Source: JAUREX01 sp964472135
GTDB taxonomy: Bacteria > Pseudomonadota > Alphaproteobacteria > Rhodobacterales > Rhodobacteraceae
Assembly: GCA_964472135.1 (NCBI GenBank)
Contig: CAYYJB010000001.1
Span: 62,001 to 126,000 of the forward strand
Length of the DNA stretch: 64,000 bases
Direction: 5' to 3'
Below are positions 1 through 7,389 of the stretch, one piece after another. Under the pieces are notes generated by a model. That model was not told the origin of the DNA. It did no database searches and was given only the letters and a program-made list of their open reading frames with translations. The position numbers and the translations under genes are program-made. Numbering within the stretch: the stretch's first letter is position 1; the number at the start of each line of letters is the position of its first letter.

Positions 1-1
1 C

Positions 2-727
2 AAGGGCTCGGCCGCGGCCCGCGAGGCCGCCGACATCGTGCTCGCGGACGACAACTTCGCCTCGATCGCGGCGGCGGTGCGCATCGGGCGGATGGTGCGC
101 GACAATCTGGAAAAGGTCATCAGCTGGACATTGCCGACCAACGCGGGCGAATCCGCGACCGTCGTCCTCGCGCTGCTTCTCGGCCTCGGCATGCCGGTGA
201 CACCCGTTCAGATCCTTTGGATCAATCTTGTGACCGGGATCACGCTCGCCATCGCGCTGGCATTCGAGCCGCCCGAACCTGGCAGCATGCTGCGCCCGCC
301 CCGGCCGCGAGATGCGCCGCTGTTGTCGGGGGCGCTGGTGTGGCATGTCGTCTTCGTTTCGGCCCTGTTCGTGGTCGCGGTATTCGGTGTCTTCGCCTAT
401 GCCGCCGAGCGGGGCCATTCCCTCGCCCTCGCGCAGACAATGGCGATGAACACGCTCGTCGTGCTCGAGATCTTTCACCTCATCTTTATCCGCAACATCT
501 ACGGCACCTCGCTGCGCTGGCGGGTCATCCGTGGCACGAAGGTGGTATGGGGCGGGGTGGCGGCGATCCTGCTCGCGCAGATCGCGGTCACCTATTTGCC
601 GCTCGCGCAGCGAATGCTCGGCACGGCGCCTGTCCCGTTCGGGGATGCGGTGCTGATCGGCGCGGTCGGCGCGGTCTTCTTCGTCGTGATCGAGATCGAG
701 AAGCAGTTGCGCCTCAGCCTGCGCTGA
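2..727 (+). CDS. P-type cation-transporting ATPase, C-terminal part
   Basis: The reading frame is open from the first bases of the window, so the N-terminus, the DKTG phosphorylation site and most of the ATP-binding domain lie outside. What remains is the end of the P domain, with the AADIVLADDNF hinge motif, followed by the transmembrane region. The segment with LPTNAGE and PVTPVQILWINLVTG is the M5-M6 signature of P2-type (Ca2+/Mg2+/Na+-like) pumps. About five to six hydrophobic segments follow, ending in an E-rich cytoplasmic tail. P-type ATPases of this class move cations across the inner membrane by ATP hydrolysis; the ion cannot be read from this fragment. The downstream TRAP operon is convergent, 11 bases away. 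Confidence 0.9.
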   Translation, partial: KGSAAAREAADIVLADDNFASIAAAVRIGRMVRDNLEKVISWTLPTNAGESATVVLALLLGLGMPVTPVQILWINLVTGITLAIALAFEPPEPGSMLRPPRPRDAPLLSGALVWHVVFVSALFVVAVFGVFAYAAERGHSLALAQTMAMNTLVVLEIFHLIFIRNIYGTSLRWRVIRGTKVVWGGVAAILLAQIAVTYLPLAQRMLGTAPVPFGDAVLIGAVGAVFFVVIEIEKQLRLSLR

Positions 728-738
728 GGCGGCCGGCC

Positions 739-2028
739 TCAATTCAGCCCGAGCATCCTGGGGAGCCAAAGCGAGAGGGCGGGGAAGAAGGTGACGAGGA
801 TCTGGATCGGCACCGCGACCGTCAGGATCATCAGAACGGCGGGCCGGATCGCCCGGTGCACCGAGACGCCGCCGATGCGGCAGGCCATGTAGAGGCAGGG
901 CGCGACGGGCGGGCTGTTCGCCCCGATCACGACCGAACAGGCCACGATGGCGCCGAACTGGATCGTCGAGATCCCGTGCAACTCCATCAGCGGAACGAAG
1001 AGCGGCGCGATCACGACTGTCACCGACAGATCGTCCATCACCATCCCGACAAGGATCAGGAAGAGGTTGACCATCAGCAGCACGAGGATGTGGCTGTCGG
1101 TGATACCCGAAACCGCCCGCGTCAGATCCTGCGGCACCCCTTCAAAGGCGAGGATGCGCCCGATCATGAACGAGAAAAGCAGGATCAGGATGATGGTGCC
1201 GGTCGTCTCGCCGGCCGCGATCAGGCTCTGGCGCAGCCGCCCGAGCGTCAGGTCGCGATAGATGAAGAAGCCGATGCCGAGGGCGGCGACGACCGCGATC
1301 GCGGCCGCCTCGGTCGGTGTGAAGATGCCGCCATAGATGCCGCCGAGGATGATGACGGGCAGCGACAGCGCCGGAAGGGCGCGCAGCGTCACCTTGCCCG
1401 TGCCCTCGGAGGTGCTGGCGGGATCGTTCGCGCGACCCTCGGCACGGCGGGAGAAATAGATGCGGTTGAAGATGACGAGCCCCAGCATCAGCATCAGGCC
1501 GGGCACGATCGTCGCGGTGAAGAGCGCCGTGATCGATTGCCGCGTCACGACCCCGAACAGGATGAGCGTGATCGATGGCGGGATCAGGATCCCGATGAGC
1601 GAGGACATCCCGAGGAGCGCGCTCGAATACCCCCGGTCGTAGCCGCGCTCGGCCAGCGGGCCGATCATGATCGTGCCGACCGAGGCGATGGCGGCCGTCG
1701 CCGTCCCCGAGATCGCGCCGAACACGGTCGAGGACAGCACCATCGACGCCCCAAGCCCGCCCTTGCGGCCGCGCACCATGTGCTCGATGAAGGTGATGAG
1801 GCGCTGCGCGACGCCCCCGCTCTGCATCAGATAGCCCGCGAGCACGAAGAGCGGCAGCGCCAGCAGGATGACGGAATCGAGCGCGCGGTAGCCCTGGAGC
1901 AGCAAGGTCGCGGTATTGGTGTCATATGCCCAGACCAGATAGGCCAGCACCCCGCCAAAGGCCCAGGCGACGGGCACCCCGAGGACCATGAAGAGGATCA
2001 GGAGGCCGATGGCGACAAGCGGGATCAT
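739..2028 (-). CDS. dctM: TRAP transporter large permease (DctM family)
   Basis: The 429-residue protein is hydrophobic throughout and has the usual DctM length and layout of about 12 membrane segments. Recognisable DctM blocks are the early VPVAWAFGG segment, the GAISGTATAAIASVGTIMI loop and the FTPTEAAAIAVVAALG segment that carries conserved TRAP residues. It forms the ion-coupled channel of a tripartite ATP-independent periplasmic transporter for organic acids. The frame is open upstream to 2355, but the start at 2028 (MIPLVAIG) overlaps the dctQ stop by four bases (ATGA), the normal translational coupling of this gene pair. The substrate is unknown; neighbouring enzymes suggest a carboxylate. 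Confidence 0.93.
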   Translation of the reverse strand: MIPLVAIGLLILFMVLGVPVAWAFGGVLAYLVWAYDTNTATLLLQGYRALDSVILLALPLFVLAGYLMQSGGVAQRLITFIEHMVRGRKGGLGASMVLSSTVFGAISGTATAAIASVGTIMIGPLAERGYDRGYSSALLGMSSLIGILIPPSITLILFGVVTRQSITALFTATIVPGLMLMLGLVIFNRIYFSRRAEGRANDPASTSEGTGKVTLRALPALSLPVIILGGIYGGIFTPTEAAAIAVVAALGIGFFIYRDLTLGRLRQSLIAAGETTGTIILILLFSFMIGRILAFEGVPQDLTRAVSGITDSHILVLLMVNLFLILVGMVMDDLSVTVVIAPLFVPLMELHGISTIQFGAIVACSVVIGANSPPVAPCLYMACRIGGVSVHRAIRPAVLMILTVAVPIQILVTFFPALSLWLPRMLGLN

Positions 2029-2522
2029 CGGCCGCCCCGCGCGAGCGAAGCCACCGCGACCGCAAGGTCGCGCACCGCATAGACGACTGCCAGCCCCGCC
2101 GCCACCGCCACCGCCGCCTGCGCCCAGAGTTGCGACAGCCCGAGGGCAGGGGTGCGCTGTGGCCGTGCGAGCGCCCAGACCACCAGATCCTGCGCGAGGC
2201 GCGCGAAGAACAGCGCGACGCCAAGCACGATGAGCGCCGTCACCACCGACAGCACGGCACCGAGCACCGGATGGGTGATCTTGCCCGCCAGATAGTCGAC
2301 CTTGATGTGCTCGCGGTTTCGCATCGCGACAATCGCGCCCACCATGTAGAGCCACATCGCCGCCATCAGCGCGAGTTCATGCGTGCCCATGAAAGAGGTG
2401 CCGATCGCGATGCGATCGAGCACGAGGAAACTCACCAGCAGCACGAGCGCGAGCGATGTCACGATGATGATGCCCGCGCAGATCCGCATCAGCGCCGCGT
2501 CGAGCGTTTCAAGCAAGCGCAT
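2025..2522 (-). CDS. dctQ: TRAP transporter small permease (DctQ family)
   Basis: This 165-residue protein has four hydrophobic segments (about residues 12-36, 48-66, 86-108 and 130-150), the DctQ pattern. The sequence REHIKVDYL near residue 70 is a typical DctQ motif between helices 2 and 3. DctQ joins DctM in the inner membrane and is needed for transport, though its exact role is less well defined. It sits 63 bases after dctP, with a strong hairpin between them, and overlaps dctM by four bases. Confidence 0.92.
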   Translation of the reverse strand: MRLLETLDAALMRICAGIIIVTSLALVLLVSFLVLDRIAIGTSFMGTHELALMAAMWLYMVGAIVAMRNREHIKVDYLAGKITHPVLGAVLSVVTALIVLGVALFFARLAQDLVVWALARPQRTPALGLSQLWAQAAVAVAAGLAVVYAVRDLAVAVASLARGGR

Positions 2523-2545
2523 CTCTTCCCCGATCTCGGCCCGGA

Positions 2546-2574
2546 CCGGCGGGGGTGCATCGCATCCCCGCCGG
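2546..2574 (-). promoter_or_regulatory. Intercistronic hairpin between dctP and dctQ
   Basis: CCGGCGGGG pairs with CCCCGCCGG, and the stem continues inward by about four more pairs (one G-U) to a three-base loop. On the transcribed strand it lies 12 bases after the dctP stop and 23 bases before the dctQ start. No T-run follows, so it is less likely a full terminator than an RNA-stabilising or attenuating element that keeps binding-protein mRNA in excess over permease mRNA, as known for several binding-protein operons. That role is inferred. Confidence 0.55.
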
Positions 2575-2585
2575 GTGGTATCGTG

Positions 2586-3596
2586 TCACTTCGCGCGCTC
2601 GCGGATCAAGCCCATGATCTCGGGGCCGATCTCGGCGTCCATCTGGGGCCAGACATTGGCGCGGACTTCTGCCGCCAAGGCGGCAAGCTGTTCGTCGGTG
2701 GGCAGGATGTATTCGAGCCCCGACTGCTGGGCGAGGGCGATGTATTTATCGTCCTCGGTGCGCGCGCTCTGGAACTGCTTTTGCATCTCCGCGACGGCGG
2801 TCGAGCGGACGAGCTCCTGCTGTTCGGGCGTCAGGCGCTCAAACGACGCCTTGTTGGCCAGCAGGTTGCCGGTGACGAAGTTGTGGCGCGTCTGGACGTA
2901 GTAATCGAGAACGTCGCGGAAATACTCGTAATCCCAATAGATGACGTTGCCCGCCTCGCCGTCGACGACGCCGGTCTGGATCGAGGTGAACACCTCGCCC
3001 CAGGCGATCGATGCCGTCTGATAGCCCATCGCCTCGAGCGTCTGCGCCATCGGGAAGAAGGGCGGCACGCGCACCCGCATCCCGAGCGCCTTGGCCTCAT
3101 CGACCGTGATCGCCTTCTTGCCGCGCGTCGCGACGCCGTTGAAGCCCTCGGGCCAGGCGCCGAAATAGACGAGGCCGATATCGTTGAACACGACGTTCAG
3201 CACGCCGTTGACCCAGCCGCCGGGCTTGTAGGCCTCGAACGCCTCTTCCCAGGTCGTGACCATGTAGGGGGTGTTCAGCACCCCGATCCGGCGATCATAG
3301 GAGGTCGAGGGCCAGCTCAGCATCAGGTCGACCTCGCCCGCGACGAACAGATCGAAGACCTCGAGCTGGTTTCCGAGCTCTTCCTGATAGAACACCCGCA
3401 CCTCGATCGCGCCGTTCGATCCTTCCTCGATCGCCTTCGCCCAGTTGGCGATGGCGTCGCCCGAGGGCGATCCGGCCGCACCCGAGTCAGTTGCCACCCG
3501 CAGCACCGTCTGGGCGTTCGCCGCAAGGGCAAGGCCCGCGACCGTTCCGAGCGCGAGAATCCCCGCCGTCGCGGTCCGTCTCAAGACATCAAGCAT
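2586..3596 (-). CDS. dctP: TRAP transporter substrate-binding protein (DctP family)
   Basis: This 336-residue protein starts with a Sec signal peptide ending at about residue 29 (ALAANAQ), followed by VLRVATDSGAAGSPSGDA, the usual beginning of DctP-type binding proteins. The central GMRVRVPP block holds the Arg that in this family makes a salt bridge with the substrate carboxylate, and GEVFTSIQTGVVDGEAGN is the family signature. It captures the solute in the periplasm and hands it to DctQM. It is the first gene of the operon. A TTGACA-type promoter candidate overlapping two operator-like dyads lies just upstream. Confidence 0.93.
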   Translation of the reverse strand: MLDVLRRTATAGILALGTVAGLALAANAQTVLRVATDSGAAGSPSGDAIANWAKAIEEGSNGAIEVRVFYQEELGNQLEVFDLFVAGEVDLMLSWPSTSYDRRIGVLNTPYMVTTWEEAFEAYKPGGWVNGVLNVVFNDIGLVYFGAWPEGFNGVATRGKKAITVDEAKALGMRVRVPPFFPMAQTLEAMGYQTASIAWGEVFTSIQTGVVDGEAGNVIYWDYEYFRDVLDYYVQTRHNFVTGNLLANKASFERLTPEQQELVRSTAVAEMQKQFQSARTEDDKYIALAQQSGLEYILPTDEQLAALAAEVRANVWPQMDAEIGPEIMGLIRERAK

Positions 3597-3623
3597 CCCA
3601 ACCTCCGTTGATGAGTCGATTCG

Positions 3624-3678
3624 ATAACGCTTGTTACGCTAAGATAACGTATGTTACGCACTTGTCTCGTGTCAACAT
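3624..3678. repeat. 55-bp direct repeat, left copy, at assembly gap
   Basis: Bases 3624-3678 are identical to 3779-3833, and the two copies abut the N-run exactly on both sides. The simplest reading is that two contigs ending in the same 55-base k-mer overlap were joined with a default gap instead of being merged. True sequence would then have one copy and no gap. Confidence 0.9.
3625..3656. promoter_or_regulatory. Tandem operator: two TAAC-N4-GTTA dyads, 20 bp apart
   Basis: TAACGCTTGTTA (3625-3636) and TAACGTATGTTA (3645-3656) share arms and flanks (GATAACG...GTTACGC) and are spaced centre to centre by 20 bp, about two helical turns, so two dimers could bind the same face. They lie 29-60 bases upstream of dctP. 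A candidate dctP promoter on the minus strand, TTGACA (3675-3670) and TACGTT (3651-3646) with 18-base spacing, has its -10 box inside the second dyad. The divergent TetR-family gene is the obvious candidate binder. The same two dyads reappear at 3780-3811 after the gap, which I take as an assembly duplicate. Confidence 0.65.
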
Positions 3679-3778
3679 NNNNNNNNNNNNNNNNNNNNNN
3701 NNNNNNNNNNNNNNNNNNNNNNNNNNNNNNNNNNNNNNNNNNNNNNNNNNNNNNNNNNNNNNNNNNNNNNNNNNNNNN
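3679..3778. other. Assembly gap of 100 Ns
   Basis: Exactly 100 consecutive Ns, a conventional placeholder for a gap of unknown size. Any frame read through it is meaningless. It sits in the intergenic region between dctP and the TetR-family gene. Confidence 0.98.
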
Positions 3779-3833
3779 ATAACGCTTGTTACGCTAAGAT
3801 AACGTATGTTACGCACTTGTCTCGTGTCAACAT
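3779..3833. repeat. 55-bp direct repeat, right copy, at assembly gap
   Basis: Exact copy of 3624-3678, beginning at the first base after the N-run. It contains the same two TAAC-N4-GTTA dyads at 3780-3791 and 3800-3811. Confidence 0.9.
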
Positions 3834-3853
3834 GTCTGGCATCACCCGAGATC

Positions 3854-4498
3854 ATGAGGCAGGAGATGAAGATCCCGCGACGGCGCGGCGAACTCGGCCG
3901 CGACGACTGGATACGCGCAGCGAGCGAGATCCTGATCGAAGGCGGCATCGCAACTCTCAGCCTGAGAAAACTTGCAGATGCGCTCGGCGTCACGACCGGG
4001 GCATTCTATTCGGCCTTTCAGAACCTCGAGGACCTGCATCAGGCGATTCGCGAAGAATGGGTGCGACGCAACACCGAACCCTTTGGCCGCGCGATCGAGG
4101 CGGCGGGCCCGGACGGGATGGCGCAGTATCTGGCCTATGTGCGGGTTCTCGTCCTCGACGCCCGGTTCGATCCGCGCTTCGACAACGCCATCCGCGAATG
4201 GGCCCACAGCGCGCCCGAAACCGCCGAAGTGCTGCGCCGCATCGAGGATCTGCGGATCGAGCAGTTGCGGCGCATTTTCCTTGCCCTGGGCTTCGGCGAT
4301 CGGCAGGCGCTGATCCGGGCGCGGATCACCTATTTCCACCAGGTCGGCTACAACGCGATGCAGATCCGCGAGACGCTCGATGAGCGCCTGATGAACATCC
4401 CCCTTTACGCCGAGGTGCTGACCGAACGGACCGACCTGCTCGGCCTGCGCGACGCGCAAGGCGTTCGGGAATGGCTCGAAGGGAAGCGGCGGGCCTGA
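3854..4498 (+). CDS. TetR/AcrR-family transcriptional regulator
   Basis: The N-terminal third is a TetR helix-turn-helix: IRAASEILIEGG as helix 1, then LSLRKLADALGVTTGAFY and a following helix for DNA recognition. The ligand-binding C-terminal part is not recognisable to a subfamily. The frame is open to an ATG at 3806, but that codon lies inside the second operator dyad, so starts at 3854 (214 residues) or 3866 are more likely; neither has a perfect ribosome site. It is divergent from the TRAP operon and probably represses it, and perhaps itself, through the paired dyads. An inducing ligand related to the TRAP substrate would be expected. Confidence 0.88.
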   Translation: MRQEMKIPRRRGELGRDDWIRAASEILIEGGIATLSLRKLADALGVTTGAFYSAFQNLEDLHQAIREEWVRRNTEPFGRAIEAAGPDGMAQYLAYVRVLVLDARFDPRFDNAIREWAHSAPETAEVLRRIEDLRIEQLRRIFLALGFGDRQALIRARITYFHQVGYNAMQIRETLDERLMNIPLYAEVLTERTDLLGLRDAQGVREWLEGKRRA

Positions 4499-4570
4499 CG
4501 GCCACCCTCGCACCTTGCCGAGCCGACGCGACGGGCGCTAGGAGGCATCGGGCAAGCGCAGGGGGGCAAG

Positions 4571-5350
4571 ATGAACTGGGCGCGCATGATGATCGCAGAC
4601 GGCCGGATCCTGACCGGCATCCTCGGCGAAGGCAGCCTTGAGCCGCGCGCGGCACTCGGCGCGACCGAACCGGCCGGCGCGCCGGTGGCGACCGAGGGGG
4701 CGAGGCTGCTCGCCCCCACCGTCCCCGGCAAGTTCATTGGACTGTGGAACAACTTCCACGCTGCGGCCGAGCGCAACGGCTGGGGGCGGCCGACCCATCC
4801 CCTCTATTTCCTGAAATCGCCCGAGAGTGTCGTGGGACCCGGGGCCGAGGTCGTGATCCCGCCCGACATCGGGCGCGTCATCTTCGAGGGCGAACTCGGC
4901 ATCGTGATCGGACGGCGCTGCCATGGCGCCGATGTGGCAGACGCCGAGGCCGCAATCCTCGGCTATTGCTGCGTCAATGACATCACCGCGCTCGATCTGC
5001 TCTTTTCGGATGGTTCCTTTCCCCAATGGACCCGCGCCAAGGGCATGCCGGGGTTCGGGCCGATCGGTCCGGTTGTCGCGACCGGCCTCGACTGGCGCCA
5101 ACTCGGGGTGCGCACGCTCGTGAACGGGCGGGAGCGGCAGGCCTACGCGCTGTCGGACATGATCCTGCCGCCCCCCGAGATCGTGCGCCTGATCTCGCGC
5201 GACATGATCCTCGAACCCGGTGACGTGATCGCCTGCGGCACCTCGCTCGGGGCGCGGCCAGTGCGGCCGGGCGATCGAGTGGAGGTCGTCATCGAGGGGA
5301 TCGGCAGTCTGGGCGTCACCATGGCGGGCGATGCCGCGGCCGAGGGCTGA
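4571..5350 (+). CDS. Fumarylacetoacetate hydrolase-family protein
   Basis: The 259-residue protein has the FAH fold landmarks in order: FIGLWNNFHAAAE in the N-terminal part, FEGELGIVIGRRC with the metal-binding Glu pair, VNDITALDLLF with the metal Asp, WTRAKGMPGFGPIGP (substrate loop) and GTSLGARPVRPGD. Relatives hydrolyse, isomerise or decarboxylate 2-oxo or 2-hydroxy-dienoic acids in aromatic meta-cleavage and homoprotocatechuate pathways using Mg2+ or Ca2+. The exact reaction here is not determined. It precedes the Gfo/Idh gene by 123 bases on the same strand, and its neighbours fit a ring-fission pathway. Confidence 0.88.
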   Translation: MNWARMMIADGRILTGILGEGSLEPRAALGATEPAGAPVATEGARLLAPTVPGKFIGLWNNFHAAAERNGWGRPTHPLYFLKSPESVVGPGAEVVIPPDIGRVIFEGELGIVIGRRCHGADVADAEAAILGYCCVNDITALDLLFSDGSFPQWTRAKGMPGFGPIGPVVATGLDWRQLGVRTLVNGRERQAYALSDMILPPPEIVRLISRDMILEPGDVIACGTSLGARPVRPGDRVEVVIEGIGSLGVTMAGDAAAEG

Positions 5351-5473
5351 ACGCGGCCCCCTCCCACCCAGCCCCGCCTTGGCCGGGCGGCCCCGTGTTG
5401 CACAGACCGCGACCGTCGGCTAATCCGACCCGGTAACGCCGGGCTTGGCCGCGGCGATCCGGGGGGCGGGGTC

Positions 5474-6478
5474 ATGGTGAAGGCGGCAATCGTGGGGCTC
5501 GGCTGGTGGGGGCGGACGCTCGTCAAGGGCGCAAAGGCCACCGGCGCGATCGAGATCGTGGCCGGCGCGACGGGCAGGCGCGCCCTTGCCGAGGATTATG
5601 CGCGCGCCGAGGGCTTCGCGCTTCGTGACGACCTCGGCGCGCTCCTGTCCGATCCCGCGATCGAGGCGGTGATCCTCGCCACCCCGCATCTGGATCACGA
5701 CGCGCAGGTGATCGCGGCGGCAAGGGCGGGCAAGCATGTGTTTGTCGAAAAGCCGTTCACCCTGACGCGCGCCGGGGCCGAGGCCGCCATCGCGGCGGTC
5801 GAGAAGGCAGGCGTGGTGATCGGGCTCGGCCACAACCGGCGCTTTCATCCGCATATGGCGCGGATGCGCGCCCTGACGGCCGAGGGGCGGATCGGCACGC
5901 TTCTGCACGCCGAAGGGACGATGACGGCGCCGAACGGCCTGTTCCTCAAGCCCGACAGTTGGCGGGTCGATCCGCGCCAGTCGCCGGCGGGCGGCATGGC
6001 GGGGCTCGGCATCCACATGATCGATGCGATGATCGACCTCGTGGGCGAGATCGCCGAGGTGCAGGCCCTCAGCCATCACCGCGCGACGCCGTCCGGGGCG
6101 CAGGACACGACCGCGATCATGCTGCGCTTTGCCGGTGGGGCTTCGGGCTATGTGAGTTGCATGACCGCGACCGCGCCCAGCTATCGCTTCTGCCTCTATG
6201 GTTCGGGCGGGGTCGCAGAGATCCGCACGCCTGGGCTCGACCAGTTCTCGTTCGTGCCGACACCGGATGCGCCCCTTGGCGGGCATGCCACACCCAAGCC
6301 CCCCGAGACGAGCGAGATCCGCGGCTTCGACACGGTCGCGGCGGAGCTTGCCGCATGGGCCAGCGCGATCGGCGGGGGGGCGGCGTTTCCGATCGGGCAC
6401 CGCGCCATGATCCACGGCGCGGCCGTCTTCGAGGCCATCGCACAATCGGCCGCAACGGGGGCGCGCGTCAGCCTCTGA
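5474..6478 (+). CDS. Gfo/Idh/MocA-family oxidoreductase (copy 1)
   Basis: The protein (334 residues) begins with a Rossmann dinucleotide motif, AAIVGLGWWGRT, followed by VILATPHLDHD and AGKHVFVEKPFTLT, the last carrying the EKP signature of the family. The C-terminal alpha/beta domain contains the GGMAGLGIHMIDAMIDL segment where catalytic Asp/His residues usually lie. Members oxidise or reduce sugars, inositols and cyclic diols with NAD(P); 4,5-dihydroxyphthalate-type dehydrogenases also belong here. A paralogue with the same unusual GLGWWGRT start lies at 12950-13942. The substrate is unknown. It is convergent with the deacetylase gene. Confidence 0.9.
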   Translation: MVKAAIVGLGWWGRTLVKGAKATGAIEIVAGATGRRALAEDYARAEGFALRDDLGALLSDPAIEAVILATPHLDHDAQVIAAARAGKHVFVEKPFTLTRAGAEAAIAAVEKAGVVIGLGHNRRFHPHMARMRALTAEGRIGTLLHAEGTMTAPNGLFLKPDSWRVDPRQSPAGGMAGLGIHMIDAMIDLVGEIAEVQALSHHRATPSGAQDTTAIMLRFAGGASGYVSCMTATAPSYRFCLYGSGGVAEIRTPGLDQFSFVPTPDAPLGGHATPKPPETSEIRGFDTVAAELAAWASAIGGGAAFPIGHRAMIHGAAVFEAIAQSAATGARVSL

Positions 6479-6504
6479 CGCGCAGGCCCCCTCGCACCCG
6501 TTCC

Positions 6505-7371
6505 CTAGCGCGCGGCCAGATACCAGTCGGCGATCTCCTCGCCCGTCATCCAGGCCACGCCCTCGTGGCCGAGGATGTGGTCGATCGCGCGCTCGAGATA
6601 GCCGATCCGGTGGGGCACCCCGGACAGATAGGGGTGAAGGCTGATCGCCATCACGCGCGGCTGATCGGCCCCTTCGGCCCAGAGCCGGTCGAATTGGGCG
6701 ATGCAGCGGTGCATGAAGGCATCCGACGGCAGGTGCTGGATCGCGTGGACGACGATGTCGTTCGTCTCGAGCGTATAGGGCACCTGCAGGATCGGCCCGT
6801 GCCTGGTGATGAGTTCCGAGGGCAGATCGTCGATCGGCCAGTTGCAGACATAGTCGAGACCGGCCGCCTTGAGGTGATCGAGCGTCGATTCGGTCTCGGT
6901 CACGCCCGGGCTTTCCCAGCCGCGCGGCGGGCGGCCGGTAAAGCGGCGGATCGTCTCGACGGTGGCATCGATGGCCGCGCGCTGGTCATCGAGGTGGTGC
7001 ATCGGGCGCTGCACGAAGCCGTGGCCCATGAACTCCCACCCCGCGGCGAGGGCCGCCTCGGCGATGCGGGGGTAGGAGTTGATGATGTTGCCATTCAGCG
7101 CCATCGACGCCCGCAGCCCCCGCTGCGCCAGCGCGTCGCGGATGCGCCAGAACCCCACGCGGTTGCCGTATTCGTGCCAGGCCCAGTTCGGCAGATCGGG
7201 ATGGAGCACGTTGCCCATCGGCGCGGTCAGGGTCTGGCGCGGCATGGGCCGCTCGATCGCCCATTCCTCGACGTTGACGATGAACCAGACCGCGACGCGC
7301 GCCCCGTCGGGCAGGCGCATCCGCGGACGGTCGGGAAAGGCCACATAGGGCGCGCGGTCGGTCAAGCGCAT
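6505..7371 (-). CDS. Polysaccharide deacetylase-fold (PuuE-like) hydrolase
   Basis: The 288-residue sequence resembles the NodB/CE4 fold of the PuuE allantoinase group: an N-terminal ARVAVWFIVNVEEW strand, LNGNIINSYPRIAEAALAAGWEFMGHG with the His-rich metal region, RPPRGWESPGVTETE and a C-terminal SLHPYLSGVPHRIGYLE. PuuE-like enzymes hydrolyse cyclic ureides or deacetylate small amides rather than polymers. The strand that usually ends NYEEG reads NVEEW here. It follows the ACMSD-like gene by 18 bases on the same strand, so the two probably share a transcript with the upstream ABC importer. I infer hydrolysis of a small cyclic amide or N-acyl intermediate, with low certainty. Confidence 0.82.
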   Translation of the reverse strand: MRLTDRAPYVAFPDRPRMRLPDGARVAVWFIVNVEEWAIERPMPRQTLTAPMGNVLHPDLPNWAWHEYGNRVGFWRIRDALAQRGLRASMALNGNIINSYPRIAEAALAAGWEFMGHGFVQRPMHHLDDQRAAIDATVETIRRFTGRPPRGWESPGVTETESTLDHLKAAGLDYVCNWPIDDLPSELITRHGPILQVPYTLETNDIVVHAIQHLPSDAFMHRCIAQFDRLWAEGADQPRVMAISLHPYLSGVPHRIGYLERAIDHILGHEGVAWMTGEEIADWYLAAR

Positions 7372-7389
7372 GGGGATCAGCCTCCGCGA

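Noticed and set aside
3624..3833. 55-bp tandem duplication as a biological repeat or mobile-element target site
   Set aside because: The copies end exactly at the 100-N placeholder, which is typical of an unmerged contig overlap; no transposase or terminal repeats are present.
3806..3853. Extended N-terminus of the first TetR gene from ATG 3806
   Set aside because: That start codon lies inside the second operator dyad and next to the false gap; the added residues have no TetR homology.
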